This document shows, one piece after another, positions 44,184-52,254 of a DNA stretch of 64,000 nucleotides. The notes beneath the pieces were generated by a model. That model worked only from the letters and a program-made list of their open reading frames with translations. It did not search any database and was not told where the DNA came from. Each line of letters opens with the position of its first letter. Position 1 is the stretch's first letter. This DNA is from CAXBDP01 sp963974465 (GTDB lineage Bacteria; Bacteroidota; Bacteroidia; Cytophagales; Cyclobacteriaceae): NCBI GenBank assembly GCA_049340005.1, contig JBMPIY010000002.1, one strand, 5' to 3'. Both the position numbers and the translations under genes were made by a program.

Positions 44184-44840
44184 TTGACATCCATCAACAT
44201 TCGGCTAAAGCCGGTTTTCTCTTTTTTTGTTAGGAACGGGCTAAAGCCACATTCCTATTTAGGTTGGTTTATAGAATGAATTTATGCCTCCATGCCTATT
44301 CAAATTGGATCCTGAATCATAAGAGCTTTATTTTATTCATTTTGATTTATGGAAATTGAATTACCTCCAAGTTTATCTGAAGGTAAAATTTGTTCATTTT
44401 CTGGCTTTAGACAAAATCTGATGTTAAGGGAATGAATTGAATCATTAACATTCAGCTAAAGCCGGCTTCCTATTCAAATTGGGTTTACAGAATGGGCTAC
44501 AGAAGGTACAGGATGACTTGCGCTAATCCATTACCCTATGATTGAAACCACAGGCTATGGATATTTCGCTCCGTAGGAGAGACAAATCCATAAATCCTAA
44601 TCCAGACAATTTCGATGGCTGTATATAATTCGCTAAAACACATTCTCGGATTGCAAATCCTATTTATCTGAAGCTCGCCACTACAAATGTCGAACAGCCG
44701 CAATAGTTCTATTCAAATTATTTTCTAAAAATTGAATTTCCCCCAGATTTATCTGGGGGAAATAGTTTGTTTATTTCTTGGCTTTAGCCAAATGCATGAT
44801 TGAGCATAATGCTTTATTTGTCCATAGAGGATTTAATTTT
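44184..44840 (-). repeat. Dispersed intergenic repeat, copy 3 (inverted, composite)
   Basis: This gene-free stretch holds two partial copies of the family of repeats at 15164 and 20744, in opposite orientation. GGCTAAAGCC units occur near 44195 and 44457, ATTGAAACCACAGGCTATGG then GATATTTCGCTCC near 44540 reads as the complement of copy 2, and a degraded module lies at about 44341-44400. At 44737-44762 lies a perfect palindrome, TTTCCCCCAGAT and its complement with a two-base centre, the same module that follows copy 2. No coding frame of note is seen across the 736-bp gap apart from this repeat and the terminator at 44866. Confidence 0.75.
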
Positions 44841-44865
44841 AAATAAATTTCAACCACACAGCCAT

Positions 44866-44896
44866 AAAAAAAGGTGCGAATTTCCATCCGCACCTT
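44866..44896 (-). terminator. Terminator of the E1 dehydrogenase gene
   Basis: The minus strand gives AAGGTGCG, a 10-base loop, CGCACCTT and then a T run, 24 bp after the stop at 44920. Confidence 0.85.
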
Positions 44897-44919
44897 TCTT
44901 ACTATAAGAACTTTATCGA

Positions 44920-47325
44920 TTAGTAAATCTCTGGGAATCTGTTGGGATCTACCTCGTGCATCAATTGGTAAATTCTATCAAATACCGTTTCTACATTTGG
45001 CTTCGAGAAATAATCTCCATCTGATGAATAGGCTGGCCTATGTTCTTTAGCCGCAATGGTAACTGGCTCGGAGTCTAAATGGAAATAAGCCTTTTGCTCT
45101 TCCAATACTTTCTGCATCATATATGCAGAGGCTCCACCTGGTACATCTTCATCTGCAAATACCACTCTATTGGTTTTCTTTACAGAATCTACAATGCTAT
45201 GATGTATATCAAATGGCAATAAAGTTTGTACATCGATTACCTCCACAGAAATTCCTAATTCAGCCAATTGCTCAGCAGCTTCCATCACTACTCTGCACAT
45301 GGAGCCATAAGTGACTACAGTAAGGTCTTCACCCTTTCGCAATATTTCCGGTACACCTAATGGAACTGTAAGCTCTCCAATATTGGAAGGGATTTGCTCC
45401 TTCAATCTGTAACCGTTCAAGCATTCTATGATCAATGCAGGATCGTCAGATTGTAGCATTGTGTTATAAAAACCTGCCGCCTGAACCATATTTCTAGGAG
45501 TGAGTACATAAATACCGCGAATGCTGTTTAAAATCATTCCTATTGGTGAGCCTGAATGCCAAACTCCTTCAAGCCTATGCCCACGCGTACGAATAATTAA
45601 AGGTGCCTTTTGACCGCCCTTGGTTCTGTATTGCAAACAGGCTAGGTCATCAGATAATATCTGAATAGCATAGAGTAAATAATCAAGGTATTGAATCTCT
45701 GTGATAGGTCTTAGACCACGCAATGCTGCGCCAATCCCTTGCCCAATAATGGTACATTCACGAATACCTGTATCAGTTACCCTTATTTCACCAAATTTTT
45801 CCTGTAGGCCAGCAAAGGCTTGATTCACATCACCGATTTTACCGACATCCTCGCCTATGGCAAACACTTTTGGGTCACGACTAAAGGCTGCATCGAAGCA
45901 GGCTTGCAATACCTCCCGCCCATCTACACGTGGTGAGTCATCATTATATTCAGGTATTATTTCTTGAACTTTCAGTGCGCTTTTGTCGGATTGGCTATAC
46001 AAATGTGAGCTGAAGAAATCTTCATTCTCTTCCAAATTAGTATTAAGCCAATCAAGCAATGCTTTTCTCTCACTCGAGTTTTCATTACGCACTAGTCTCA
46101 AAGCCTTTTTTGCAGCGCGAATATTGTCCATGCGGATTGGGTTCAATGCCTCATCCACTTGCTTTTTGATAGTGAAAAGCGCTTCAGACTCTTGACTATT
46201 TTCAGCCAAATTTTGAAGGAGAGCACTTACTTCCTTTTGCTTTTCTTTGATTTCGCCTATAAATGCCTTCCATGCTCCATCTCTTGCTGCTTTTGCCGCA
46301 GTTACTGCTTCGGCTTCGATAGTATCCAATTTAGCTGCATCAGCAATTTCTTCAGTTAATATCCATTCACGCATTTTCTTAATGCAATCGAACTCATCTT
46401 CCCAAGCCAAACGCTCTTTAGACTTGTAGCGCTCATGCGAGCCAGATGTAGAGTGCCCTTGCGGTTGCGTCATTTGCACCACGTGAAATAATACAGGCAC
46501 ATGCTCCTCACGGCAGATTTTCTCAGCCTTACGATATGCTTCAAGCAATGCTGGATAATCCCAACCATTCACTTTGAAAATCTCGTATCCTTGCCCACCT
46601 TCATTTCTTTGGAAGCCTTTGAGAACTTCTGAAATGGACTGCTTCGTCGTATGATATTTTTGAGGTACTGAAATACCGTATTCATCGTCCCAAACATTGA
46701 TAAGCATAGGAACTTGCAATACTCCAGCAGCATTTATGGTTTCGTAAAACATGCCTTCCGAGCTGGAGGCATTGCCAATAGTACCTACTGCGATTTCATT
46801 TCCATTTATGGAAAATTGAGAGAAATCTGCCAGAGCTTTGTTTTGACGATAGAGTTTGGATGCATAAGCTAAGCCCAGCAAACGTGGCATTTGAGAGCCC
46901 GTAGGAGACACATCAGAGCTGGAATTTTTCATTGCAGCCAATTCCTTCCATTCGCCATTTTCATCCAACGAACGGGTTCCAAAGTGGCCGTTCATCAATC
47001 GTCCTGCTGAGGCAGGTTCAGCTTCTACACTTGGATGGGCATATAATTGGGCGAAATACTGCTGCATGGTAAGCTCACCAATTGCAAACATAAATGTTTG
47101 ATCACGATAGTATCCGCTTCTAAAATCGCCATTTTTGAAAATCTTGGATAAGGCAAGTTGGGCTACTTCTTTACCATCGCCAAAAATTCCAAATTTGGCT
47201 TTACCCATAAATACTTCTTTTCGACCAAGCAAACTTGCTTGCCGACTTTCATTGGCCAATCTATAATCTGCCAAAATTTCTTCTACAAATGCCCTTGTTT
47301 TCTTTATAGTTTTTGTCGTAGCCAC
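44920..47325 (-). CDS. 2-oxoacid dehydrogenase E1, fused alpha and beta subunits
   Basis: The 801-residue protein joins both halves of a branched-chain-type E1. The alpha part (about 1-370) has IAVGTIGNASSSEGMFYET and INVWDDEYGISVPQKYHTTK, plus HGHSTSGSHERYK-like QGHSTSGSHERYKSKERL with the phosphorylation-loop-like Ser. The beta part (about 470-801) has IGEDVGKIGDVNQAF, GAALRGLRPITEIQYLDYLLYA, GVWHSGSP and VVFADEDVPGGASAYMMQ. It makes acyl-CoA precursors with E2/E3, which are not nearby. The start is GTG at 47325; the next in-frame Met is at residue 40. The fusion is a common Bacteroidota arrangement. Confidence 0.92.
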   Translation of the reverse strand: MATTKTIKKTRAFVEEILADYRLANESRQASLLGRKEVFMGKAKFGIFGDGKEVAQLALSKIFKNGDFRSGYYRDQTFMFAIGELTMQQYFAQLYAHPSVEAEPASAGRLMNGHFGTRSLDENGEWKELAAMKNSSSDVSPTGSQMPRLLGLAYASKLYRQNKALADFSQFSINGNEIAVGTIGNASSSEGMFYETINAAGVLQVPMLINVWDDEYGISVPQKYHTTKQSISEVLKGFQRNEGGQGYEIFKVNGWDYPALLEAYRKAEKICREEHVPVLFHVVQMTQPQGHSTSGSHERYKSKERLAWEDEFDCIKKMREWILTEEIADAAKLDTIEAEAVTAAKAARDGAWKAFIGEIKEKQKEVSALLQNLAENSQESEALFTIKKQVDEALNPIRMDNIRAAKKALRLVRNENSSERKALLDWLNTNLEENEDFFSSHLYSQSDKSALKVQEIIPEYNDDSPRVDGREVLQACFDAAFSRDPKVFAIGEDVGKIGDVNQAFAGLQEKFGEIRVTDTGIRECTIIGQGIGAALRGLRPITEIQYLDYLLYAIQILSDDLACLQYRTKGGQKAPLIIRTRGHRLEGVWHSGSPIGMILNSIRGIYVLTPRNMVQAAGFYNTMLQSDDPALIIECLNGYRLKEQIPSNIGELTVPLGVPEILRKGEDLTVVTYGSMCRVVMEAAEQLAELGISVEVIDVQTLLPFDIHHSIVDSVKKTNRVVFADEDVPGGASAYMMQKVLEEQKAYFHLDSEPVTIAAKEHRPAYSSDGDYFSKPNVETVFDRIYQLMHEVDPNRFPEIY

Positions 47326-47377
47326 AATTTCCTTTCGTTAATCAGAATAAAATTTCGTAGGGATTTCTCACCGTCCC

Positions 47378-47385
47378 CAAAAATA
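47378..47385 (-). promoter_or_regulatory. -7 promoter element of the E1 gene
   Basis: TATTTTTG on the minus strand fits TAnnTTTG and lies 52 bp before the GTG start. The -33 position has only CTTG near 47406, a one-base mismatch. Confidence 0.45.
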
Positions 47386-47445
47386 GCCAAAAATTTAACC
47401 TCTATCAAGTAGAAACGTAAAGAGAAAAGTCGAATATCTTTGGCA

Positions 47446-47479
47446 TTTGGTATTTATCCGAACATTCAATTTATATTTG
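47446..47479 (+). promoter_or_regulatory. Promoter of the DUF1573 gene
   Basis: TATATTTG (47472-47479) matches the -7 consensus, and TTTG at 47446-47449 is a -33 element 22 bp upstream, one base longer than usual. Transcription would start near 47487 with a 26-base leader to the ATG at 47513. A second -7-like box, TATCTTTG, lies at 47435-47442. Confidence 0.6.
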
Positions 47480-47512
47480 TAGTACAAGCATTTAGCACAA
47501 AATAATATTGCT

Positions 47513-48259
47513 ATGAAAAATAAAATCACGATTAGCTTACTAATATTTTTTTTCTCGAGTATAGCAGCTTTTTCTCAAGCCAAGATTGAATTTGAAGCTG
47601 AGACTCACAACTTTGGAGAAATTCCTGAAGGGCCAGTAGCTCGACATGAGTTCAAATTTAAGAATATTGGCACTGCTCCGCTGATTCTTTCGGGGGTAAA
47701 TGCTAGCTGCGGTTGCACCACTCCTACTTGGACAAAGGAGCCAATAAAGCCAGGCGAAACGGGTGTGATTGTAGCGGAATACGATAGTCGAAATAGACCA
47801 GGAAATTTCAATAAAAGTATTTCTGTATGGTCCAATGCGGAAAATGGCAATAAAGTTCTTTACATAAAAGGAACCGTTTCCAATATTGCAGCAGAAATTC
47901 AGAATACAAATCAGACACTAACAGCTGCCAATTCAGATTTTGTATTGGGTAAAATGGAAAAAGGTTCTTGGGTACCATTTACGGCAAAGCTTACCAGCCC
48001 GGAGAACACCAAAGTGTTAATTGTAGCCTTAAAATCTACCTGCAATTGCATCAGATTAGATCCAACTTCAGAAAGTTTAGTGCAACCTGGAGAAGAGCGG
48101 GAGGTTAAATTTCAACTACTGGCTCAAAAGATTGGCGACTTCAAAGATGAATTGATTCTCTATGGAGCAAATAGTAAAGAACTTATCAAGATGAATATAA
48201 GTGGTGAGATTGTGGAAAAGATAGGAGCTCAATCGATGTTGAAAACAGGCGGTAATTAA
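47513..48259 (+). CDS. DUF1573 family periplasmic protein with two repeats
   Basis: The 248-residue product has a signal peptide (ITISLLIFFFSSIAAFSQAK). Two DUF1573 (ASH-like) domains follow. The first, HNFGEIPEGPVARHEFKFKN and then NASCGCTTPTWTKEPIKPGE, carries the signature CGCTxP; the second has SDFVLGKMEKGSWVPFTAKL and STCNCIRLDPTS in the matching position. This is a widespread Bacteroidota fold of unknown function, probably in the envelope. Divergent from the E1 gene with its own promoter and a strong terminator. Confidence 0.9.
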   Translation: MKNKITISLLIFFFSSIAAFSQAKIEFEAETHNFGEIPEGPVARHEFKFKNIGTAPLILSGVNASCGCTTPTWTKEPIKPGETGVIVAEYDSRNRPGNFNKSISVWSNAENGNKVLYIKGTVSNIAAEIQNTNQTLTAANSDFVLGKMEKGSWVPFTAKLTSPENTKVLIVALKSTCNCIRLDPTSESLVQPGEEREVKFQLLAQKIGDFKDELILYGANSKELIKMNISGEIVEKIGAQSMLKTGGN

Positions 48260-48283
48260 GCTGATATATACATCTTCAGGAAT

Positions 48284-48323
48284 AAAAAAGAGGCTTTCCC
48301 ATTTAATTGAGAAAGCCTCTTTT
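48284..48323 (+). terminator. Terminator of the DUF1573 gene
   Basis: AAGAGGCTTTC, a 12-base loop, GAAAGCCTCTT and then T residues, 25 bp after the stop at 48259. The 11-bp stem is perfect. The following 140 bp to 48466 hold no gene. Confidence 0.9.
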
Positions 48324-48465
48324 ACAACCAACAACCATGAATCTTTTTGGGATATGTCTCCCGCTTAATGTTTAATTCCTTTCAGTAATTGTGAACTGAA
48401 TTCGCGCTCTGTCACAATTACTTGCTTTAAAACAAAGCCTGTGCCAAAAGGAGTTGATGTAGTAA

Positions 48466-49758
48466 CTATTCCTTATCGAAGTGAGTCTTTGGCATTTTGG
48501 TAAGCCAAAGAAAGATAAAGCCAAGCACAAAGAAAGACCCTAAAGCCACTGTGCTATTGCGCATACTGCCAGTTAATTGTTCAATCACACCATAAGAGAA
48601 AGTGCCAATTACAATCGCCAGCTTTTCTGTAACATCGAAAAAACTAAAATAAGAAGTATTATCAATCGTATTTGCTGGAATCAATTTAGAGAATGTTGCT
48701 CGAGATAAAGATTGAATTCCACCCATTACCATCCCTACAAAAAAGGCAAGAGTATAAAATTCAGTTGGTGTATAAACAAAATAGGCTAAAAAGCATATTG
48801 CAATCCAAATGAGAATCATAGCTTGCAAGCTTAATTTATTGCCTTTTAGTTTGGAGACATAGGCAAACAAATATGATCCTATAATTGCTACAAGTTGGAT
48901 AATCAAAACAGTCAAAATCAATTGATCGCCCGACAGTTTTAATTCCTTATCACCAAAGCTTGCTGCCAGATACATGGTAGTTTGCACACCCATCGAATAG
49001 AAGAAAAAAGATAAAAGAAATCTTTTCATAGTATTCAGCTCTTTGAGACTTTGGAATACTTTACGAATCTCATGGTATCCTTTCTTCAATAAACTTCCCT
49101 TTGGTTTCCTTCCGTGCGGATTGTTAGGTAAAGCAGCAAATGTAATTTGAGCAAAACCTGCCCACCATACTCCTACCATTAAAAAGGAAATTCGAGAGGC
49201 TTGACCAGCATCTACAAGACCGAAAGTTTCAGGACTGCTTATCATCACCAAGTTCACTATAAGGAGCAATACGCTGCCAATATAGCCTAATGAAAAGCCT
49301 TTTGCACTCACAAAGTCGAAACGATCTGGAGTGGTGATTTCCGGTAAATAAGCATTATAGAAAACAATAGAGCCCGCATAACCAATACTGGCCAATGCTG
49401 ACAGAATAATTCCATATTCTACACTTGAACCGTCAAAAAAATATAGTAGCAAACAAGAAATGGAGCCTAAATAGGCAAAGAATTTCAGGAAGGTTAATTT
49501 CTTTCCACCATAATCAGCAATACCTGATAATAATGGGGATAAAAAAGCAATAACTAAAAAAGAGGCCGAGAGCGAATAGGAGTACAATACAGTATTGATG
49601 ACTTCAATACCGAAGAAAGTAACCATATCAGAATCATCTGTAGAGGTTACATTATTAAAGTAAATAGGGAAAATGGTCGAAGTAATCACCAGACTATACA
49701 CTGAGTTTGCCCAGTCGTACATAGCCCAGCCATTAATCTGCTTCTTTTGATTTACCAT
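48466..49758 (-). CDS. MFS transporter of the UMF1 (Atg22-like) family
   Basis: The 430-residue protein has 12 predicted helices and starts MVNQKKQINGWAMYDWANSV, the W-A-x-Y-D-W-A-N motif diagnostic for the UMF1 family of the major facilitator superfamily. The middle block IADYGGKKLTFLKFF and the PTEFYTLAFFVGMVMGGIQSLSRATFSKLIP stretch also fit. UMF1 members are thought to export amino acids or similar small molecules. The gene is single; the substrate is not known. Confidence 0.9.
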   Translation of the reverse strand: MVNQKKQINGWAMYDWANSVYSLVITSTIFPIYFNNVTSTDDSDMVTFFGIEVINTVLYSYSLSASFLVIAFLSPLLSGIADYGGKKLTFLKFFAYLGSISCLLLYFFDGSSVEYGIILSALASIGYAGSIVFYNAYLPEITTPDRFDFVSAKGFSLGYIGSVLLLIVNLVMISSPETFGLVDAGQASRISFLMVGVWWAGFAQITFAALPNNPHGRKPKGSLLKKGYHEIRKVFQSLKELNTMKRFLLSFFFYSMGVQTTMYLAASFGDKELKLSGDQLILTVLIIQLVAIIGSYLFAYVSKLKGNKLSLQAMILIWIAICFLAYFVYTPTEFYTLAFFVGMVMGGIQSLSRATFSKLIPANTIDNTSYFSFFDVTEKLAIVIGTFSYGVIEQLTGSMRNSTVALGSFFVLGFIFLWLTKMPKTHFDKE

Positions 49759-49768
49759 TGGCTTGAAA

Positions 49769-49803
49769 TAAAAAAAGTCTTCCCAAAACTAGGAAGACTT
49801 TTT
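49769..49803 (-). terminator. Terminator of the ExbB/ExbD operon
   Basis: The minus strand reads AAAGTCTTCC, a short loop, GGAAGACTTT and then T residues, between the last ExbD gene (stop 49820) and the MFS gene. Confidence 0.85.
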
Positions 49804-49819
49804 ATTAAGATTGATTTGA

Positions 49820-50281
49820 TTATCTGTCAAGCCTTTGAACAGAGGTATAAAGAACTTTCAAGGCATTAACCTCTCTTAACTCTTGCTGAACATCAGACAC
49901 AATACCCATTTTGGTATCAACATCTACTTTCATGGCAATCCAAATTGCATCTCGTTCCGCCTCGTTCATTTTATCCTTTTCTTGTTGCACAAACAAAACA
50001 ACGTCAGATGGATCTGCTAGAACATCATTTAGCTGAATTCTTGCCTCAGTTCCATATAACTCTGGATTCTTTGGCTCACCAATGTAGATGTAACTTACCA
50101 ATGACTTCTTTTCAAGTTTAGTGAGCTCCTCTACTCTTGGCACATTTTGCTTCACAAGAATATCTGTTTCTCTCAACACAGTAGTTACCATGAAAAAGAA
50201 CAGGAGCATAAAGATAATATCCGGCAATGCTGCCGTAGGTATATTAGTATCTGCTTTCGATTTCTTTTTAAACTTCGACAT
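49820..50281 (-). CDS. ExbD/TolR-like biopolymer transport protein (second copy)
   Basis: The 153-residue protein is a single-span ExbD/TolR-type subunit: cytoplasmic lead FKKKSKADTNIPTAALPDII, then one helix FMLLFFFMVTTVLRETDILV with the usual P-D-I-I-F-M-L motif in which the Asp carries protons, and a periplasmic domain of about 100 residues. With ExbB it forms a proton channel that energises TonB-dependent import or, in Bacteroidota, other outer-membrane systems. Last gene of the operon, followed by a terminator. Confidence 0.88.
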   Translation of the reverse strand: MSKFKKKSKADTNIPTAALPDIIFMLLFFFMVTTVLRETDILVKQNVPRVEELTKLEKKSLVSYIYIGEPKNPELYGTEARIQLNDVLADPSDVVLFVQQEKDKMNEAERDAIWIAMKVDVDTKMGIVSDVQQELREVNALKVLYTSVQRLDR

Positions 50282-50283
50282 GA

Positions 50284-50859
50284 TTAACTTCCTCCTGCTG
50301 TTTTAGTAGGTTCTGCAATTGAGATTTGTCTAGGAAAATCCTCTCTAGCTTGATCATACAAAGCTTTCTCTCTAGGATTGTTCAAATCAAGGTTTCTGAA
50401 CTGATCAGGAGTTAGACCAACTTTTTCTGCATAACATTCATTGTATGCTGCTAAGATTATATCATACAATTGGATATAGACATCATAGCTTGTTCCCCTT
50501 TCTGGTTTAACGGAAACCACTGCATCCTTCGGGCTATCAGATAATGTTGGATCTTGCCCATTATTAGTAAGAAACCTCTTTATCGGATTTTTGAGAGTTG
50601 TAATATCGTCTGTGAAAGGCTCATCTTCCACCAATAATTGATCGTTGGAATTGATAAGAATTTTAAAGATGTTTCTTTGATTAAACTCAACTTCCGGTGG
50701 CGGTACATTCGGATCCTGTTTGGGCGGCAATATCAAAGGCAAGCCCTTGTCGGATGCGATAGTGGTAGTCACAAGAAAGAAAATCAAGAGAAGGAAGGCA
50801 ATATCTGCCATCGACCCTGAGTTTATTTCTTGGCTTCCCTTATTTCTGCTTCTTGCCAT
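50284..50859 (-). CDS. ExbD/TolR-like biopolymer transport protein (first copy)
   Basis: The 191-residue protein is a second ExbD relative: KGSQEINSGSMADIAFLLLIFFLVTTTIASDKG, with the Asp-containing S-M-A-D-I-A-F-L-L-L-I-F motif in its single helix. It is 38 residues longer than the other copy through an extra insert in the periplasmic domain (PKDAVVSVKPERGTSYDVYI and then the GLTPDQFRNLDLNNPREKAL segment). Two unequal ExbD partners per ExbB are a recurring Bacteroidota arrangement. The start of the second copy is 2 bp after its stop. Confidence 0.88.
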   Translation of the reverse strand: MARSRNKGSQEINSGSMADIAFLLLIFFLVTTTIASDKGLPLILPPKQDPNVPPPEVEFNQRNIFKILINSNDQLLVEDEPFTDDITTLKNPIKRFLTNNGQDPTLSDSPKDAVVSVKPERGTSYDVYIQLYDIILAAYNECYAEKVGLTPDQFRNLDLNNPREKALYDQAREDFPRQISIAEPTKTAGGS

Positions 50860-51185
50860 TATTTAAATGCTTTTGATACTTCGGTATAAACAATTCCTAA
50901 AAGTGCTCCGAACAATAATATATACATCATTGTCATAATACCTCCAACCATTTTCGACAAGCTGGCGTCAACGCCTCTGTCAATATAAGTTGGAAGAACT
51001 TCGTCTCCTGAAATGCTGTACGCTATAAAGAATACAACAAGAAGAGCAACAACACCAATACCTGCCTTTAAGAGTTCCTTAGGATTACTAAAGGACTGGA
51101 TCAGTGGAAGTAATACAGCTGCAGCCGCACCAACGATAATTAGTACGTAAGTTATATAAAGTGCTGGACCTATAAATGATTCCAT
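50859..51185 (-). CDS. Small three-helix membrane protein of the ExbB/ExbD operon
   Basis: The 108-residue protein (MESFIGPALYITYVLIIVGA) has three predicted helices: about 6-30, 40-62 and 80-105, the last with ISKMVGGIMTMMYILLFG. It lies between ExbB and the first ExbD, overlapping the ExbD start by one base. It is unrelated in sequence to TonB or TolA and has no periplasmic domain. It occurs with this operon across Cytophagales. Its job is unknown; a channel-assembly or regulatory partner is a fair guess. Confidence 0.75.
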   Translation of the reverse strand: MESFIGPALYITYVLIIVGAAAAVLLPLIQSFSNPKELLKAGIGVVALLVVFFIAYSISGDEVLPTYIDRGVDASLSKMVGGIMTMMYILLFGALLGIVYTEVSKAFK

Positions 51186-51212
51186 GAATACGATTAATTT
51201 AGATGGTGAATA

Positions 51213-52010
51213 TTACTTCTTTGTAAGATTGTATCTTACTAGGATGTCAACAAGGGAGATAGATGCATCTTCCATTGAGTTAACCAACCCATCAATTTTA
51301 GAAACAAGGTAGTTGTAGAATAACTGAAGAATTACCGCAACAATCAAACCAGCAACTGTTGTCAAAAGGGCGATTTTAATACCACGTGCTACAAGAGCAG
51401 GAGATATATCACCAGCAGCTTCAATTGAATCGAAGGCTTCGATCATACCGATTACAGTACCCATGAAACCAAGCATTGGAGCTAGGGAGATCATAAGTGA
51501 AATCCATACAAGACCTTTTTCAAGACGTCCCATTTCTACAGAGCCGTAAGCAATGATTGACTTCTCAACCATTTCGATGCCCTCAGACATTCTCATAAGA
51601 CCTTGCGTAAAGATAGAAGCAACTGGGCCTCTTGTTCCTTTAGTAACGTCTTTTGCTTTTTCAACTCCACCTGATTCAAGAGCTTCTTCAACTCTTGCTA
51701 ACAACTTCTTAGTATTAGTAGTCGCTAAGTTCAATGTGATGATTCTTTCGATGGAGATTGCAAGACCTAGGATCAAACATACAAGTACGATACCCATGAA
51801 CTGCCATCCACCTTCAATAAATTTTTCTTTTACAACTTGATGGAAACCGAGTTCTTCGGTAGCGACTTCGTCAGCCATTGCATCTTGTAACATAGTGGCA
51901 TCGATAAACGCCAGTTCAGCGCTTGCATTGGCAACATCTGCCGAAGCTACTGATGAGAAACCGAAAGCTAATATTCCGGTCAAAGTGATTAAGGCAAGTA
52001 ACTTTTTCAT
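51213..52010 (-). CDS. ExbB/MotA/TolQ proton channel family protein
   Basis: The 265-residue protein starts with a signal-like segment (MKKLLALITLTGILAFGFSS ... ADVANA), unusual for ExbB, then helices at about 68-90, 158-180 and 205-230. The core is SLAPMLGFMGTVIGMIEAFD, with the Pro and Gly residues and polar pore lining expected of the MotA/TolQ/ExbB family, and GIKIALLTTVAGLIVAVILQ follows. It should form the pentameric proton channel that, with the two ExbD copies, drives envelope work. First gene of a four-gene operon. Confidence 0.92.
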   Translation of the reverse strand: MKKLLALITLTGILAFGFSSVASADVANASAELAFIDATMLQDAMADEVATEELGFHQVVKEKFIEGGWQFMGIVLVCLILGLAISIERIITLNLATTNTKKLLARVEEALESGGVEKAKDVTKGTRGPVASIFTQGLMRMSEGIEMVEKSIIAYGSVEMGRLEKGLVWISLMISLAPMLGFMGTVIGMIEAFDSIEAAGDISPALVARGIKIALLTTVAGLIVAVILQLFYNYLVSKIDGLVNSMEDASISLVDILVRYNLTKK

Positions 52011-52099
52011 AGTTTAAGTTTTAGTAGACTGCTTTAAGGTTTAAAGGTTCTAAATTTAGAGATTTCAAAATTCAAATGAAACTAATATTTCAATTTGTG

Positions 52100-52187
52100 C
52101 GGAGAGAGAGGGATTCGAACCCTCGATACCCTTTAGAGGTATACACACTTTCCAGGCGTGCTCCTTCAACCACTCGGACACCTCTCC
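52100..52187 (-). tRNA. tRNA-Ser (GGA)
   Basis: The 88-nt minus-strand cloverleaf has the acceptor GGAGAGG paired with TCTCTCC, a long variable arm (TATACCTCTAAAGGGTATC), an anticodon stem CACGC/GTGTG with loop CTGGAAA (anticodon GGA, for UCC/UCU) and a T arm GAGGG-TTCGAAT-CCCTC. Discriminator G73; CCA is not encoded. It lies between the exb operon and ansA, all on the minus strand. Confidence 0.95.
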
Positions 52188-52225
52188 GTTTTTCATCTTT
52201 CGAATGAAACGGAACAAATAAATTA

Positions 52226-52233
52226 CAAATTTA
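52226..52233 (-). promoter_or_regulatory. -7 promoter element upstream of tRNA-Ser
   Basis: TAAATTTG on the minus strand fits TAnnTTTG and lies about 39 bp before the tRNA 5' end. No exact -33 box was found, so it is a weak candidate. Confidence 0.35.
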
Positions 52234-52254
52234 CTCGCAATGCAAGTACTTAGT

